A DNA stretch of 64,000 nt from Mauremys mutica (Eukaryota > Chordata > Testudines > Geoemydidae), in assembly GCF_020497125.1 (NCBI RefSeq), contig NC_059076.1, positions 11,089,951 through 11,153,950 of the forward strand, written 5' to 3'. Of this stretch, positions 10,001 to 21,408 are shown in pieces. Every line of letters starts with the position of its first letter. Within the stretch, counting starts at the first letter, position 1. Below the pieces are notes generated by a model, which was not told the origin of the DNA, ran no database searches, and saw only the letters and a program-made list of their open reading frames with translations. Both the position numbers and the translations under genes were made by a program.

Positions 10001-10014
10001 GTGTAGACCAGGCC
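10001..10014 (-). repeat. Harbinger right terminal inverted repeat
   Basis: GTGTAGACCAGGCC, which inverted matches the left terminus at 13 of 14 positions. Confidence 0.9.
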
Positions 10015-10017
10015 TTA
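10015..10017. repeat. Harbinger target-site duplication (right), TTA
   Basis: The exact copy of the TTA at 5177-5179. Confidence 0.85.
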
Positions 10018-10264
10018 GGTAAGAATTTGGCCTAATTAAAAAAAAAGTGTGTAAAGACAAATAGTCAGCAGCAGAATATTTTATGGTGGTTTGGCACATT
10101 CTCCTTGATTTCTCTAGTTTAAAAGAAGAGAATATAAAAAAATTAAGCTATTTTCCTAACCCTTTTCTGCCTGGTTGCACTTTTCCGATGGCTTTCATTA
10201 GAGCCACTCTGTTTATAGTCAAAGAAACAAAGCATGTGTAGTACATACTCTACTCAAAACCAGG

Positions 10265-10340
10265 TAGGACCTAATCCATAGCCCACAGAAGTCAATGGGA
10301 ATCTTTCCATTATCTTCACCGTGGCTTGGATCAGGCCTCA
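10265..10340. repeat. Palindromic 'gatccaa...tcaatggga' repeat
   Basis: GGACCTAATCCATAGCCCAC at the left is mirrored by GGCTTGGATCAGGCCT at the right, with AGTCAATGGGAATCTTTCCA in the centre. It is the same family as 21335-21408. Confidence 0.55.
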
Positions 10341-11764
10341 GAAGATTATTTTTCCTAATGAAACAAATCGAACACAAAATCTTTAAATTGAAAGAGGGGG
10401 AAGGGAGGAGGCGCATAATGAATTGGGACTCTAAAACGCCTAGCTTGAAATCCACTCGATTTGGGTTGCATAATATTTTCACATCCAGCACACCGAGAGT
10501 CATAACAAAAAACTCTAAGATATTAAACAGTTGGAATAGATACAATTTAAAACAAATAAAAGAATTTCAAAAGCTCAGGCGATATATTTTTTTTTAATTT
10601 GGATTCATCTTCTCCAAAAGGTTTTTTTTTTTTTTTTAAAAATCTGGTAAGTCAGAACCAATCCTAAGTGCTTGATAAAACTTTTGTTCCATTTATAATT
10701 TCATGGCACGCCAGTGGCATATCAAAAATCATCCAGGGAAGGAGTTTAGCATTTCAGTCAGGACTCAGAAGGATGCTGAAACAGCCTGCAGCTTCGGATT
10801 CTCATTACCCTTCCCCTGCCATCCCCCACACTGCTCTTTCAGCAGGAGATTCCTATTTTTGTGTAATCACTTCAGCAATTACCAATACTCCCACAAGACT
10901 GACACCTTCAGACATGCCTGCCATTTCGGCAGCTGCCTTGGTGGTACGCTTGTCCTTTGCTCCCTAGCTGCTTCTTAGAGACCAGTGTGGATAAAAAGGT
11001 CATGGCTAACACAACCACACTATTTCTTTTGCACGTTCCGACGAGGAGATGCACACAACATGATTTACAGGCTGGGCACGGGATCCTGCCAGCAGGAAAG
11101 ACAAAGTTGCAGCTACAAAGAAAGCCAACGCTACTGCCTGATGACGGTGCCTTGGGTTTCACCATTCCCTCAGATTCAGTTTGTCAGCCTCAGAGCTGAT
11201 ATCTATATTAACGAACGAATGCTCACATATTCCCTGCCATCTTTTGTGTGCTAGGTTTCAAAGGGAAAAGGCTTGCCTGGCGGAGAGCAGGCTTAAATAA
11301 ATAAAGAGAAGAATATATTTCAAGTTCCTGAGTAAATTCTCACTGAGGCTGCTTTCCGGGGCTCTAACTACATAAGTGCATCTGAAAAAAACATCTGCAA
11401 CAGAAGGGTGGCAAAGTAGCTGGCCAAGAAAACAAGATTTAATCCACATTAAAGGCTACCCAACCCCACACTGAGATTTATCAAGGCAGGTTTTAACCGG
11501 AGACCTCCTTTTATGTCCCTACATGATGCTGAACCTTTGGACAAACCAAAGATTTAGCACAGGCTTGGGGAATGGTTCATGTCCCATTTCCACTACAAAA
11601 TGGAACCATGTTGTATGTGAGTTGGATGGCACCAACCCACTCGCCCCTCTCTGGGCATGTGCATTACACAGTCTTTAATTACATGACCACTTGCATTTTT
11701 TCCACAAGACCTTTACGATATCACCATCCTCAAATGTTCAAGTACTGTGAATCAGGTCCTCCAA
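10341..11764. other. No gene recognised
   Basis: Unique-looking AT-rich sequence with A/T homopolymers at about 10590-10640. The short open frames on both strands lack recognisable domains. Confidence 0.45.
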
Positions 11765-12045
11765 AAATCATGCCCTTAGCTTTAAAATCATGAGATTAAC
11801 ACACACACACTCTGCACAAACGCCCTGAAATGTGGGGTTCTTTTTCTTTGCCTTCTGATTTTTGAGTCTTTATGATGCACTTGGGTCACATTTTTAAAGC
11901 TTTTCTCCACAACCATGAGGACTAGACACTTACTTCTTTGCAATGTAAGATGTGAATTTCTCATAATCACATGATACCAGGAGCTGGGGGTTTAAAAATA
12001 CAAAATATCACAAAATTCACCAAAAAAATGGCAATTGGCAATACT
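11765..12045 (+). repeat. Interspersed 'atcatgag' repeat
   Basis: Words in order are AAAATCATGAGATTAACA, TTTTTGAGTCTTTATGA, CACAACCATGAGGACTAGA, TGAATTTCTCATAATCACAT and AGGAGCTGGGG, ending near GGCAATACTG. The same ordered words occur at 38270-38565 and, inverted, at 3991-4175 and 40530-40815. Confidence 0.55.
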
Positions 12046-12821
12046 GCCTCTACGTTTCTCAGTCCACAGAATGGAAGCATTAAGGTTGCACAGGCAACTC
12101 TAAATCTAGCCACTGAGTGCTTGATTTTATAAACTAAATATTCTTCTAATACACTGGGTTGTGCTGGCTGGTTTTTTTTTTTAAATGCAATTATAGACAT
12201 TTATTTCCTTGTGCCCACTGCCCTCCGTTCCTCAACTACACCCTGGAAGGGAACAGTGAAGAATCCAGGCCAAAATCTTTGTTTTCCCCCCTCATTCTGA
12301 CTGCTGGAAGGGAGCAGGAGACATTTCTTTTCCTTCTCCTTCCTTGCCCTCTTCCTGGCTTCTCCAAGAGATGTTTCCTTTCTCTCTTCATCCTTGGCCT
12401 TGTTGGTTGCTGGCAGGGATGAGCAGGGAGCCAGCAGTTCCTCTCCGTAGCTCCCAAGTTTCCCATCTAGGGGACTGTCTTACAACCTTTCTGTCACAAA
12501 ATCTGATCAAACACCTGAACCAAGGAAAAATGTTACAGCAAATCATATGCATCTGTAGTGATGCCAACTGAGTAACTCAAGAGCCACAAGACCAGCAAAA
12601 ATATTATTAGACTAATGTGTCTGCAAAGCTGGCACCCAGAGATTACCAACTCATGTTATGGATGATCTTGCAACACCTATTCACACTGAGTAGCACTTGC
12701 TCATGCAAGAATTTCCATTGAGGACAGAGGTTCTCCTCATGTGAGTACTACTGAGGGTGAAAGTAAGACATGTAGAATGGAACAGAAATTTGGACAGCTA
12801 CTGAATCTAATTAGTGTCATT
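12046..12821. other. No gene recognised
   Basis: Unique-looking sequence with a C/T-rich patch at 12280-12420 and no repeat termini found. Confidence 0.45.
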
Positions 12822-12829
12822 GAATAGAT

Positions 12830-13172
12830 CAGGGGTGGCCAAACTTACTGACCCTCCGAGCTGCATACAATGATCTTCAGAAGTTCGAGAGTCAAGCATG
12901 CCTGCCAGAGCTCGGAGCTTCAGCCTGCTTCCTGCTGAAGTCCCGAGTCCCAGCAGGCAGCTCCCACGGGGCTGAAGCCCCAAGACCCTCCTCCAGGCAG
13001 AGCAGAAGCCCCTACCCCACCACACTGCTTCAGGGCAGAAGCCCTGAGTTCCCCCTGCTGCAGTCTGGTAGGTGGAGAATGGGGTGGAGTGGAGGCGTGG
13101 GGGGCTGTGTGAGCTGTGCTTTAACTGTAAAAGAGACAAATGTGGCTCACGAGCCATGGTTTGGCCACCCCG
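12830..13172. mobile_element. hAT MITE with exact 8-bp target duplication
   Basis: It begins CAGGGGTGGCCAAAC and ends GTTTGGCCACCCCG, its imperfect inverse. GAATAGAT at 12822-12829 is repeated exactly at 13173-13180. Terminal CAGGGG plus an 8-bp duplication is diagnostic of hAT. The 343-bp element has no transposase and is non-autonomous. Confidence 0.88.
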
Positions 13173-13180
13173 GAATAGAT

Positions 13181-13849
13181 AACAACCAATACAAATACTT
13201 GCAGATTCTAGACGTCAATGTAGATAACAAACAATAATAATTAGCCCCCCAAAAATACCACAAGAAGAAAGGACAGGTGTACAACCTCAATGTTTTTTTA
13301 AGGCACCTTCACCCTAAGCTATAACATCTGGGAGATACGTGCTCAGTAACGTTACACCCAGGTGTTAACAATGCATTTTTTCCCAGAAGGTTTCTTCTGG
13401 TGCTTTAGTCCTGAGACCGAAAGCTTTGCTCGCACTTTGCTTACTATATGTGCAATCAGCGTTGTCAGAACCATCATCCAAATGGGAGGTGAACCCGGTT
13501 GGAGGTTACTGTAATCAAAACAAAAGAAGTGCCAGATCTCTAATCAGAGAAGGCTCTGAGCTAGACCAAGAACAAAGCACGCTGAGTACATTATTGTCAA
13601 CCCAAGCTTTAAAAAAAAAGAGAAAGGGGTTGAAAACCGGTGTGCACCTTCTTTGGATTAAAGGTACGATTCTAACAATTCAGCACCCAGGGCTCAAATA
13701 CCATGGTGATCAGCATGAGAGACACAGTCGGAAAGACAGCACAAGCATGTTACTTTTTGTTGCTTATTATAAAGATCATTGCAGAACAATTAAATACATG
13801 ACAGAGTGAATGTGTTGCATACACCTGACAGATTAATACACAAAGACTC
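13181..13849. other. No gene recognised
   Basis: Unique-looking sequence. The 127-codon frame at 13426-13809 has no domain I recognise. Confidence 0.4.
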
Positions 13850-14285
13850 ATAAGACCAGATTTTCAAAAGAGCTCAGCCACACAGCAATGCCTATTTTAG
13901 GCATCTAAACAAGTGCCTGGATTTTCAAAAGGTCTTAGGGCCAGATTTTCAAATATACCTAAAGATGCAAATAGGTGCCTAGTGGGACTTTTAAAAGTAT
14001 TTCAGCAGGATAGGTACCTAACTCCTGGCTGTGTCTTTGAAAAGCTCATCAAAATTCAATGGGATTTAAGCATATAACTCCCTTAGGCTTTGAAAATCTA
14101 AAATGGCCAGTTTTTCAAAAGCGCTCAGCACCCATCAGCTCCTATTGGAAATAAGGGAAGCTGCTGAATACTGGGCATTTTGAAAATCAGCCATTTCACG
14201 TACACACCTAAATGGGAGCTGTGCTCTTAAAAATCTGCCTCCTGACTGGTGGCTGTTGAGCACGTTTGAAAATCTGGGCCATAAT
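13850..14285. repeat. Cluster of 'gattttcaaaa' palindromic repeats
   Basis: Several head-to-head units carry CAGATTTTCAAA, AAAGCGCTCAGCACCCA, TTTTGAAAATCAG and GTTTGAAAATCTGGGCC. Inverted pairs (TTTTCAAA.GCTCAGCAC against its complement) mark a palindromic old amniote repeat. Copies also lie at 16080-16245, 42300-42390 and 59960-60170. Confidence 0.55.
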
Positions 14286-15439
14286 GCCTAAAAACTGAAA
14301 TTTAGCAAATAAATCTATTTTTCTAATATATATTCTGACATTTGAGTAAATAAATCTGTATTTTAATCTTTTTACTATTAAATCTTTGGGGCCTTTGTAA
14401 AGCTTATGTTGGGAAAGATACTTCCCCCCCAGCCAGAATAAGCCTTATTTCTCCAACCTTGAGCTCTTGCTAATTAGCTCAACTCAAGATCTAAATAATT
14501 ATCATCAGCTACCTCATATTCTCTTAGAGCGAAATAAAAAAAACCCAGAGTTTAAAAGTTTCCAGTGAGAAAAATGATTTGACCGAAGAGTGCAGTAAAT
14601 GAAAATAAAACAGATTAACTTTTTAGTTCTCTTTATGCTGCAGATACAATTATACATACACTGGCCAAACAAATGTCACCGTATACAATCTGCAGTGCCA
14701 GATTATAGCCAGCCTATACAATGTATCAGACCTTGCAGAGAATGTACTATTTCACCCCTGCTCTCTAATCTGCCCAAAGCTTTTCACATACACAATATTA
14801 CATTCATGGCTTAGGCCTCAACAACCACACCCATAAATCAATTTCAGATCTTGCATTAATCATCTTCCTGTAATCAGGAGCTATTCAGCACAAATCTACA
14901 TCTCATTTCTGTTGGCCAAACAGTCACATTAGGCCTCAAAGCTTATTCAGGCTTAAATGATTATATTCCCCTAATAAACGGTGAAGTCCGCTCAGTCCGC
15001 TTGCCGTGAGCTGCATTAACGACATTCGGCAGAAGCAGAGGCCTTGGAAAGTCACATTGTGTGCAGCCAATACCAGGTGCTGGCACAGCGAGCCACTGTG
15101 AGACTTTTCTGATATTCCCAGACAGCGGCTGCGTACGTGTGCGTGGGCACATGCACACTTGTGTGGGTCTGTGCCTGTGTGATGTGCATGCACATGGTGG
15201 CAAACGTTTGGGGCGATATTGTGCCAATATGGGCCTGCATAGATAATGGAAACTTGCAATGGAGTCTCAGTGCATGATTCACTCCCCCCGCACCGCCCCC
15301 CACCCCCAATGTAGTCACAAGTGCAAAAATGGGTTCTGCGGTTTAATGCACTGATTTACGGGCAGTAATTCACACTAGTGCACGCAGCCTTTTACATGAG
15401 TGTAGTGCATCGATCCTAGGGGTTTGCTCTGGCGTAGCT
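14286..15439. other. No gene recognised
   Basis: AT-rich at 14290-14900. A more GC-balanced part with GTGTGCGTG-type dinucleotide runs occupies 15120-15200. Nothing supports a gene. Confidence 0.4.
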
Positions 15440-15681
15440 GCTTGGTAGAGGGTGTCTCTTTACTGCAATCATGGAGTGTGATTGCAGCTCGCGTGGGGGC
15501 TGGCAAAGTAAAGCCGTGGCAGTGTGACTGTCAGGGCAGGCCAGCCCCACAACTAGCTACCCAGGGTCCTGGGCAGCTGAAGCTCACACTGCTAGCTCAC
15601 CAAGCTAGCGACCTTAAAGCTAGCTCGGGCATGTCAGCTCAAGCTGCAATTACCCCCGTGACTACAGCACAGACATACCCT
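15440..15681. mobile_element. Diverged Harbinger-type MITE
   Basis: Internal words GCTAGCTCACCAAGCTAGC and AGCTCAAGCTGCAATTACCC resemble the MITE at 27672-27926. The right end CAGCACAGACATACCC is a worn GTGTAGAC-type terminus. The left end is unclear. Confidence 0.4.
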
Positions 15682-15924
15682 GGGTTGGGAGCAGGGCAGA
15701 ACCATGCCCACCTCCAATGCGTACTGAAATGTACGCCTGTTCCTACTCCCCTTGCCAGGGCCATCAGTGTATTGGAAGGGGGCAGGAGGCGCTTGCAAAT
15801 CCCTCTGTATCCCTTTAGGGGTGCAGGTGTAAAATGACTCAGACAGTAGAGAATGACCCTTGCAATGGTACAGGAATCTTGACCTTTAATAATCTGCCAA
15901 TGTCACGCAACCGTGGGCAGGAAC

Positions 15925-16055
15925 AGAAATGTTAGTCGTTAGTATTAGTATTACCACCATGCGCCGAGGAGCCCTGCTCATGGATCAGGTGCCTGGTGCT
16001 GTACAGACAGTGACACCAAGTTCAGTCTCTTCCTAGCAGTCCTGAGTGCCACAGT
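15925..16055. mobile_element. Ancient amniote SINE/LINE fragment
   Basis: GTATTAGTATTACCACCAT, GCCGAGGAGCCCTGCTCATG and GGTGCTGTACAGAC match in order the segment at 41285-41345. This is a known type of old amniote repeat that I cannot name with certainty. Confidence 0.4.
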
Positions 16056-16079
16056 TTTATCACCAGAGGATGTCAGAAG

Positions 16080-16245
16080 AAAAGCAAGGGCTGGATTTTC
16101 TAAAGAGCTCAGCTCCCATTTAGGCAGCTAAATGAGGAGGGCATGTTTTCAAAAGGGCTCAACACCCTGCAGCTGCTATTGAGAACAATGGCAACTGTTG
16201 GGTGCGTAGCTTTTTCGAAAAGCTACCCTCAAAACCTGTCAGGCA
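16080..16245. repeat. Palindromic 'gattttc...gctcag' repeat
   Basis: GGCTGGATTTTCTAAAGAGC and AGAGCTCAGCTCCCATT on one side, with TTTTTCGAAAAGCTACCC on the other. It belongs to the family at 13850-14285. Confidence 0.45.
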
Positions 16246-16740
16246 GCTGTAATTTGTTCACACCACCTTTGAATCTGGTCCCACGTGGCTTTCTCTGATC
16301 AGCTTAGTGCAGGGTATTATATTTTTAATGGCTAACTCTGCACTTCCTTTCTGGATTGCCCCCACTTCATAGGTGCGACACAGGAGATTAGCACTTACCA
16401 ACGGTTGTATGTAGCTAAAGCATGAATAGTTCAGGATGGGTTTTGCATGTTCTTTCCTGCGATCCCAATAATGAAGCAATCCATCTTGATAGAACTAAGA
16501 GCAATTATTTAATTAAAAGATCCTCAGTAGTCTTATATTATTTAACTGATATAAAAGGCCTCACAGTGACTGTACATTGTCTTTCAGTAAAGAGTTGATT
16601 CACTGTACTGAATAATATCTGAAAACGAATGAGTTTGTTATGACTGCTGTTAAGTACTTATCCAATACAGGTGATAAATTATATATGAGTATGTATTACT
16701 GTTATTCTACAATCTAGTTGCTTTTTCATTATTTGAAGCC
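16246..16740. other. No gene recognised
   Basis: AT-rich unique-looking sequence. Confidence 0.45.
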
Positions 16741-16822
16741 TAATTCACCATTGCAGCACACCAGTGAAATCAGTGGAGTTACACTGGTGTAAAAGAAGTA
16801 ATGCAGTTGTGAATCTGGCCTT
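16741..16822. repeat. Palindromic repeat around a 'tggagttacactggtgtaa' core
   Basis: CCTAATTCACCATTGCAGCA at the left and AATGCAGTTGTGAATCTGGCC at the right are imperfect inverses of each other. The centre carries TGGAGTTACACTGGTGTAA. Confidence 0.45.
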
Positions 16823-16989
16823 AAATGCCTCTCTAAATATGGATGTGAAGAAACACTGGGATATTTTATTTGATGATGGGCACTTTATCCACTAACCCAT
16901 CAGAGTAAGCCTGTATTTATGAGATGTTTGATATCATAACAGTTATTTTTCCTGACCTGCAATTGAATACAATTTCCTCTGCCCCCCTT

Positions 16990-17304
16990 TCGTCTAAAAT
17001 GTTATTTAAAGAACCAACTGAACATGAGCTTTCTGTGTGATGCGGTGGCTAAAAGAACAAATGCAAATCCTTTGCTAACATTGTTACTGGAATGCTACGT
17101 CCGGGTCAGGTGTCCACATTTTAAAAGGGACAATGAACATTGGAAAGGGTTCAGAAAAGATCTACGGTGATGCAAGATCTGGGAAACCTGCCTTACAGGG
17201 AGATACTGAAGAATCTCAGTCTAGTTAGTTAAGCAAAGAGTAGGTTAAGGGGTGACTCGATCACAGTCTATAAGTACCTACATGGAGGGAAGATCTCTGC
17301 TAAT
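16990..17304 (+). mobile_element. CR1 LINE remnant, 5' part, split by a hAT insert
   Basis: GGAAAGGGTTCAGAAAAGA and CACAGTCTATAAGTACCTAC are CR1 3' coding-region segments, shared in order with 23780-24275. The copy continues at 17774 after an insertion of 469 bp. Confidence 0.75.
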
Positions 17305-17773
17305 TAAGGATACGATTGTGTCACAGAGGTCCTGGATTCCATGACCTCCAGGACTTCTTCTGGGGCAGCAGTCCCAGGGCCACTGGAGTAGCAGCTGGGG
17401 GCGGGTCAGCATCCCTCCGGCTGGAGGAGCAGTGGTCAGCCCTTCCCGGAGGACTGGAGCAGCCGTTGGCAGTCAGGCCCGGTGCCGCTAGAGCAGGAGC
17501 AGTGGGCCCGGAAGAGTCACCAGAGCAGTGGCTGGTTCCAGGGCCACCAGAACAGTGGTCCCCAGGCCACTGGCGCAGTGGCCAGGGTTGGGTCAGCCCC
17601 TGTTTCAGGAGCAGCTGCAAGCCACCAGCAGTGCTCTGACTGTCGTCCCCTCCCCACAGGGTATTTTTAGTAAATATCAGGGACAGGTTGTGGGCTTCCA
17701 TGAATTTTTGTTTACTGCTTGTGACCTGTCCTGGACTTTTACTAAAAGCACCTGGGACAGAATCATAACCTTA
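17305..17773. mobile_element. hAT-like non-autonomous element inside CR1
   Basis: It begins TAAGGATACGATTGTGTCAC and ends with the imperfect inverse of TAAGGTTATGATTCTGTC. CTGCTAAT (17297-17304) is repeated as CTGATAAT (17774-17781), an 8-bp duplication with one mismatch that suggests hAT. The CR1 reads on across the break. The right part (17660-17760) has an inner inverted repeat built on TTTTTAGTAAA and TTTTACTAAAA. The middle is GC-rich. The TAAGG terminus is unusual for hAT, so superfamily is less certain than boundaries. Confidence 0.7.
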
Positions 17774-18115
17774 CTGATAATAGGTGGCTCTTTAATCTAG
17801 AAGACAAAGACATAACAAGATCCAGTGGCAGGAAGCTGAAGCAAGACCAATTCAAACAGGACATAAGGTGCGGATTTTTAGAGAGGGTAATTAACCATTG
17901 GAACAATTTCCCTAGGGGTGCGGTGCATTCTCTATCACTTGAAATCTTTACATGAAGATTGGATGTCTCTAACAGAGATGCTTTAACCAACTGCAAGATA
18001 ATGAACTTCATGCAGAAATCACTGGGTGAAATTCTCTGGCCCCTGGTATACAGGAGGTCAGAACAGACGATATAATGGTCCCTCTTCTGGCCTTAAAACC
18101 CATAAATCTATTAAC
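17774..18115 (+). mobile_element. CR1 LINE remnant, 3' part
   Basis: ATAGGTGGCTCTTTAATCTA starts the continuation. GTGGCAGGAAGCTGAAGC and AGACGATATAATGGTCCCTC follow, and TTCTGGCCTTAAAACCCATA closes the 3' end, as in the copy at 24350-24480. Confidence 0.75.
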
Positions 18116-18766
18116 CTTATAGTCTTTTATTTATTTGATCAAAAATGGCTATGTCAAGTCCTACACATTTGTTTCTTGGAGATGGGAACATATGCATAGG
18201 GGGCTTACGTTACATGAGTAACTCCCACTCGTACGGCACTGCTCTCTTAACCGTTTACAGTTGTGTGTGTGTGTATGTATGCATCCTCGCTCCCCGGCAT
18301 GTAGGTAAGCATGCTCCCCACCAAGGGCCTGTGAATTTTTGCATAGAAAAGGGCTGTTCCCTGTTTGTTGTGTACAGGAGACGTGAAAATAACCCACCCA
18401 CCTATAAAACAATTAGGGAAAGCCCTGACATACTAACCTTTTCCCTACCCTTCCAGTTGGTATGATCATCAGAGGGAGGGATGATCATGCTCGTTATGTG
18501 TTTGTTACCTTTAAATCAATACATGCCTGGTGCTGCCAATTTCTGAGAGTTTTAATTTCGTTCATTTTTGTATTTCAATTTCTTCTACCACCCCTCTCGT
18601 CTTCCTCCCCCCAATCTTGTCAGAGTGGTGTCCAAAGTAGTTTATTAAAGGTGCACATTTTTATTACAATACACTCCTATTTTCAGTGGCATTTGAGTCA
18701 CACTGACACTTCTCTCTACCTGGCCACTCTCCTGCTGGGCTAACAAAATAATGACGGGGAAGAATG
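18116..18766. other. No gene recognised
   Basis: Contains a short GT dinucleotide run near 18261 and C/T-rich patches. Nothing else is supported. Confidence 0.4.
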
Positions 18767-18769
18767 TTA

Positions 18770-19032
18770 GGCCTAGTTTACACTTAAAATTTGGATTGAT
18801 CAAGTGATGTCACCCAGCAGTGTGGACAATTCACACTGCCAAGGAGTGGTAGTTAAGTCACTCTAACCCCTGGTGTAGATGCGGAAAGGTCAACAGAAGG
18901 ATGCTTCTGCTTGGAGAGGTGGATTAACTGCAGCGACAGAAAAGCCCCTTTCCTCACCATAGGAAGTGTCTACTCTACAGTACTACCACACTGTATCTGT
19001 GCCACTGTAGCACCCATAGTGTCAATGTTGAC
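18770..19032. mobile_element. Harbinger-type MITE, diverged
   Basis: The left terminus GGCCTAGTTTACAC follows TTA at 18767-18769 and resembles the autonomous element's terminus. The right end GTGTCAATGTTGAC is worn. It directly abuts the next MITE across TGA (19033-19035). Confidence 0.55.
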
Positions 19033-19035
19033 TGA

Positions 19036-19321
19036 GGCCTGGTCTACACTAAGGAGGGGGGTCGAACTAAGGTACGCGACTTCAGCTACGCGAATAGCGT
19101 AGCTGAAGTCGAAGTACCTTAGTTCAGGCTACTCACCCGTCCAGACGCCGCGGGAACGAAGTCCGCAGCTCCCCCGTCGACTCCGCCACCGCCGTTCGCG
19201 GTGGTGGAGTTCCGGAGTCGACGGGAGCGCGTCCGGAGTTCGAACTATTGCGTCTAGATAGTTCAAACTCCGAGAAGTTGAACGCCGCCCGTCGACCCGG
19301 CAGGTAAGTGTAGACCTACCC
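19036..19321. mobile_element. Hairpin-rich Harbinger-type MITE, copy B
   Basis: The left terminus GGCCTGGTCTACAC and right terminus GTGTAGACCTACCC flank 286 bp. The left end is identical in 14 bases to the inverted right end of the autonomous element. Flanking triplets are TGA and TAA. Internal hairpins include AACTAAGGTAC (19065-19075) with 19114-19124, ACTTCAGCTACGC with its inverse, and CGGAGTTCGAACTAT (19234-19248) with 19258-19272. It is homologous to 42396-42690, but the stem sequences differ while still pairing. Confidence 0.75.
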
Positions 19322-19324
19322 TAA

Positions 19325-21334
19325 GATATAACAGAAACTTCTATTCTCCTCTCTAATAATGAGCCATCAGTATGTGCCTCTACCATGCTCAAGAGGCTAA
19401 CATACTGGACGAGAAATATCAGGGGGATGTGGTAACTCCAGGGATGAAATAGGTCAAAGATTCCTTTCCACTTGGACCAACGCTGGGCCGGTGACTAGGG
19501 CAGCAGCTTGGAGGTGTGTGTTTAAGAGAAAGAACTGCGGGAACTCGGTGTCGGTGTTTCTGGGAGTGCAGAGGAGTTCAGACAGCAGAAAAAAGGGATG
19601 GTGGGTCTAGGGGAAAGAAGAAGAATCTGGTTGGGTTGAGCAGTGAAGGGAGACTTCTCAGGGCCTATCTGAACGTTTGGCAGTTAAGAGCCCTGCCACT
19701 ATGTGTTGCAATCCCAGGAGATCTCACAAGCTAGTCTGGATCCGTGGTTGGATCCAAGAAGCACGTAGGTTTGGCAGGCAAATGGTGCTGATGATTCACT
19801 AGAAAGAATTTGTCCTCGTGAACCAATATTAAACCAATTCCCCAGAATTGCAACAAGCACCATGCTGCAGGATGTGCCATCTTCCAGAGAAGACATGATA
19901 CCTTGCTCCTGACCACATGTGGTCACTGAGAACTCCCTAGTACTGGTCACAAGACTCAGAAAAGAAGGGATGTTAATCTCTGGCAGAGCTCCAGCTCAGT
20001 TAATCACTCCACCTTCTTCACTTCCAGCTGGAGTTCCATTTGGACTCTTCATTTCCTCTCCTATACTGGGCTTGACATTGTGTTGGGATCCACGAGCATG
20101 CCCCACCCACCCAGAATCCCAATGCAATTTTGTAACTCTACATGGAGAAGGGGTCCTAATGCAAAATCTAAGCCATCTTGTGTGGCTCTGTGCTGTCAAA
20201 CAGTTGCATCATCTCAACATCAATGTGGCAGCATTTCATTGGTGGGTAGGGCGATCCCTATCTTTAGACTGTATCTCAGATTAAGATTTTAAAATCTGCA
20301 GGAGTCTGTTGTAGGAAAGGCATTACCAGATACAAATGACACTTATTTACCAGACCAAATTCTTTTCTGATTCACTCCAGAAATGAACAGATGGGTTGCC
20401 AATTTGCTGAATACACATAAGTCAGAAGTTGGGTTTATTATTATTAAGCAGCATATTTACCCCTAGGAAATCAATCTTTGATGTCTGTTCAAACTTCAGA
20501 TCCTTTCACCAAAATGATCCCAATAAAATGCTGAAATGTTTATTTTGTTATCAAAGGAGGTGTATAAACATACTGGGGGGAAATTTAAATATAAAAAAAT
20601 ACCATTCTGGTCCAAAGAACTAATTAACATAGGCAATACCAGCACTGTCAATTAAACAAGATACCATAATCGGTATTCTTCTTACTGAAATACATATCCA
20701 GTGAACATTTCGATTAGGGGACTAAAGAAATGGTATTCAGATGTTGAAAAGTTGCCTCCATAGTGTATAATACATAAAGCTTTCTAATAATGTGTGCTCT
20801 CATCCATAAATTATTGAACACAAAGGCAACTTCAAGTGCTAAGCTGTGGAAGAAATTTCATACTAAATAAAACAATAAACGGCTCAGGAGAAAGCCACAC
20901 AAAGAAAACCCTGTTGTTGCATCTGTCTAGTTTTTCCCCCTCAAATTGCCTGTTTATCATATCAGACATTTTAAAGCTGTCACTTGACCTTCTGCAGCAT
21001 GTGTCTGTGTGAACGTATAGACATCTATAGGTACCTTTTGCACCATTTTAAGTAGAGAGTAATTAATCTATTGATTTATTCCAACAGTCGTTATCTCATC
21101 GCTAATTCATTTAGACAGTAATTATGTTCCTAGATCTATTCCCAAGCCGTCTATCTGCATCACCTAGGTGGATATGATATGATACAGATGGTACATTGAA
21201 CACAGTCACACCAACGTCACCATTTGCACTCATTTGAGTCACCTGCGTTGTCCACTCCTGTTGGTTGTATTCAGCTGTACACAAGCCCCGTGAGTCCAAA
21301 TCTTCAAACCCTTCCTCAGCAGCTTCCTCACTTA
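19325..21334. other. No gene recognised; right half AT-rich
   Basis: 19325-20300 is unique-looking with small chance frames. 20420-21130 is AT-rich, contains several TAATTA-like words and lacks recognisable repeats, so it could include a conserved noncoding element. Confidence 0.35.
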
Positions 21335-21408
21335 AGGCCTGATCCAAAGCCCACTGAAGTCAATGGGAGTCTTTCCACTGACTTCAATGAGTTTTGGATC
21401 AGGCTTTT
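21335..21408. repeat. Palindromic 'gcctgatccaaagcccact' repeat
   Basis: GGCCTGATCCAAAGCCCACT on the left and GAGTTTTGGATCAGGC on the right are inverted, around GAAGTCAATGGGAGTC and CACTGACTTCAATG. It is the clearest member of the family in this window. Confidence 0.65.

Larger units (their letters stand above)
5180..10014 (+). mobile_element. Near-complete two-gene PIF/Harbinger DNA transposon
   Basis: This 4835-bp element is bounded by 14-bp terminal inverted repeats: GGCCTTGTCTACAC on the left, and GTGTAGACCAGGCC on the right, which reads GGCCTGGTCTACAC when inverted (13/14 match). TTA flanks both sides. Inside are a HARBI1-like transposase on the + strand and a Myb/SANT-like gene on the - strand, converging on a central 3' region, which is the classic vertebrate Harbinger layout. 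Both genes carry only one or two disabling lesions, so the copy is probably young. Clusters of TCGA-centred words lie just inside both ends. A short block around GTGCACTGTGGGA occurs near both ends (5326 and 9781). Confidence 0.92.
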
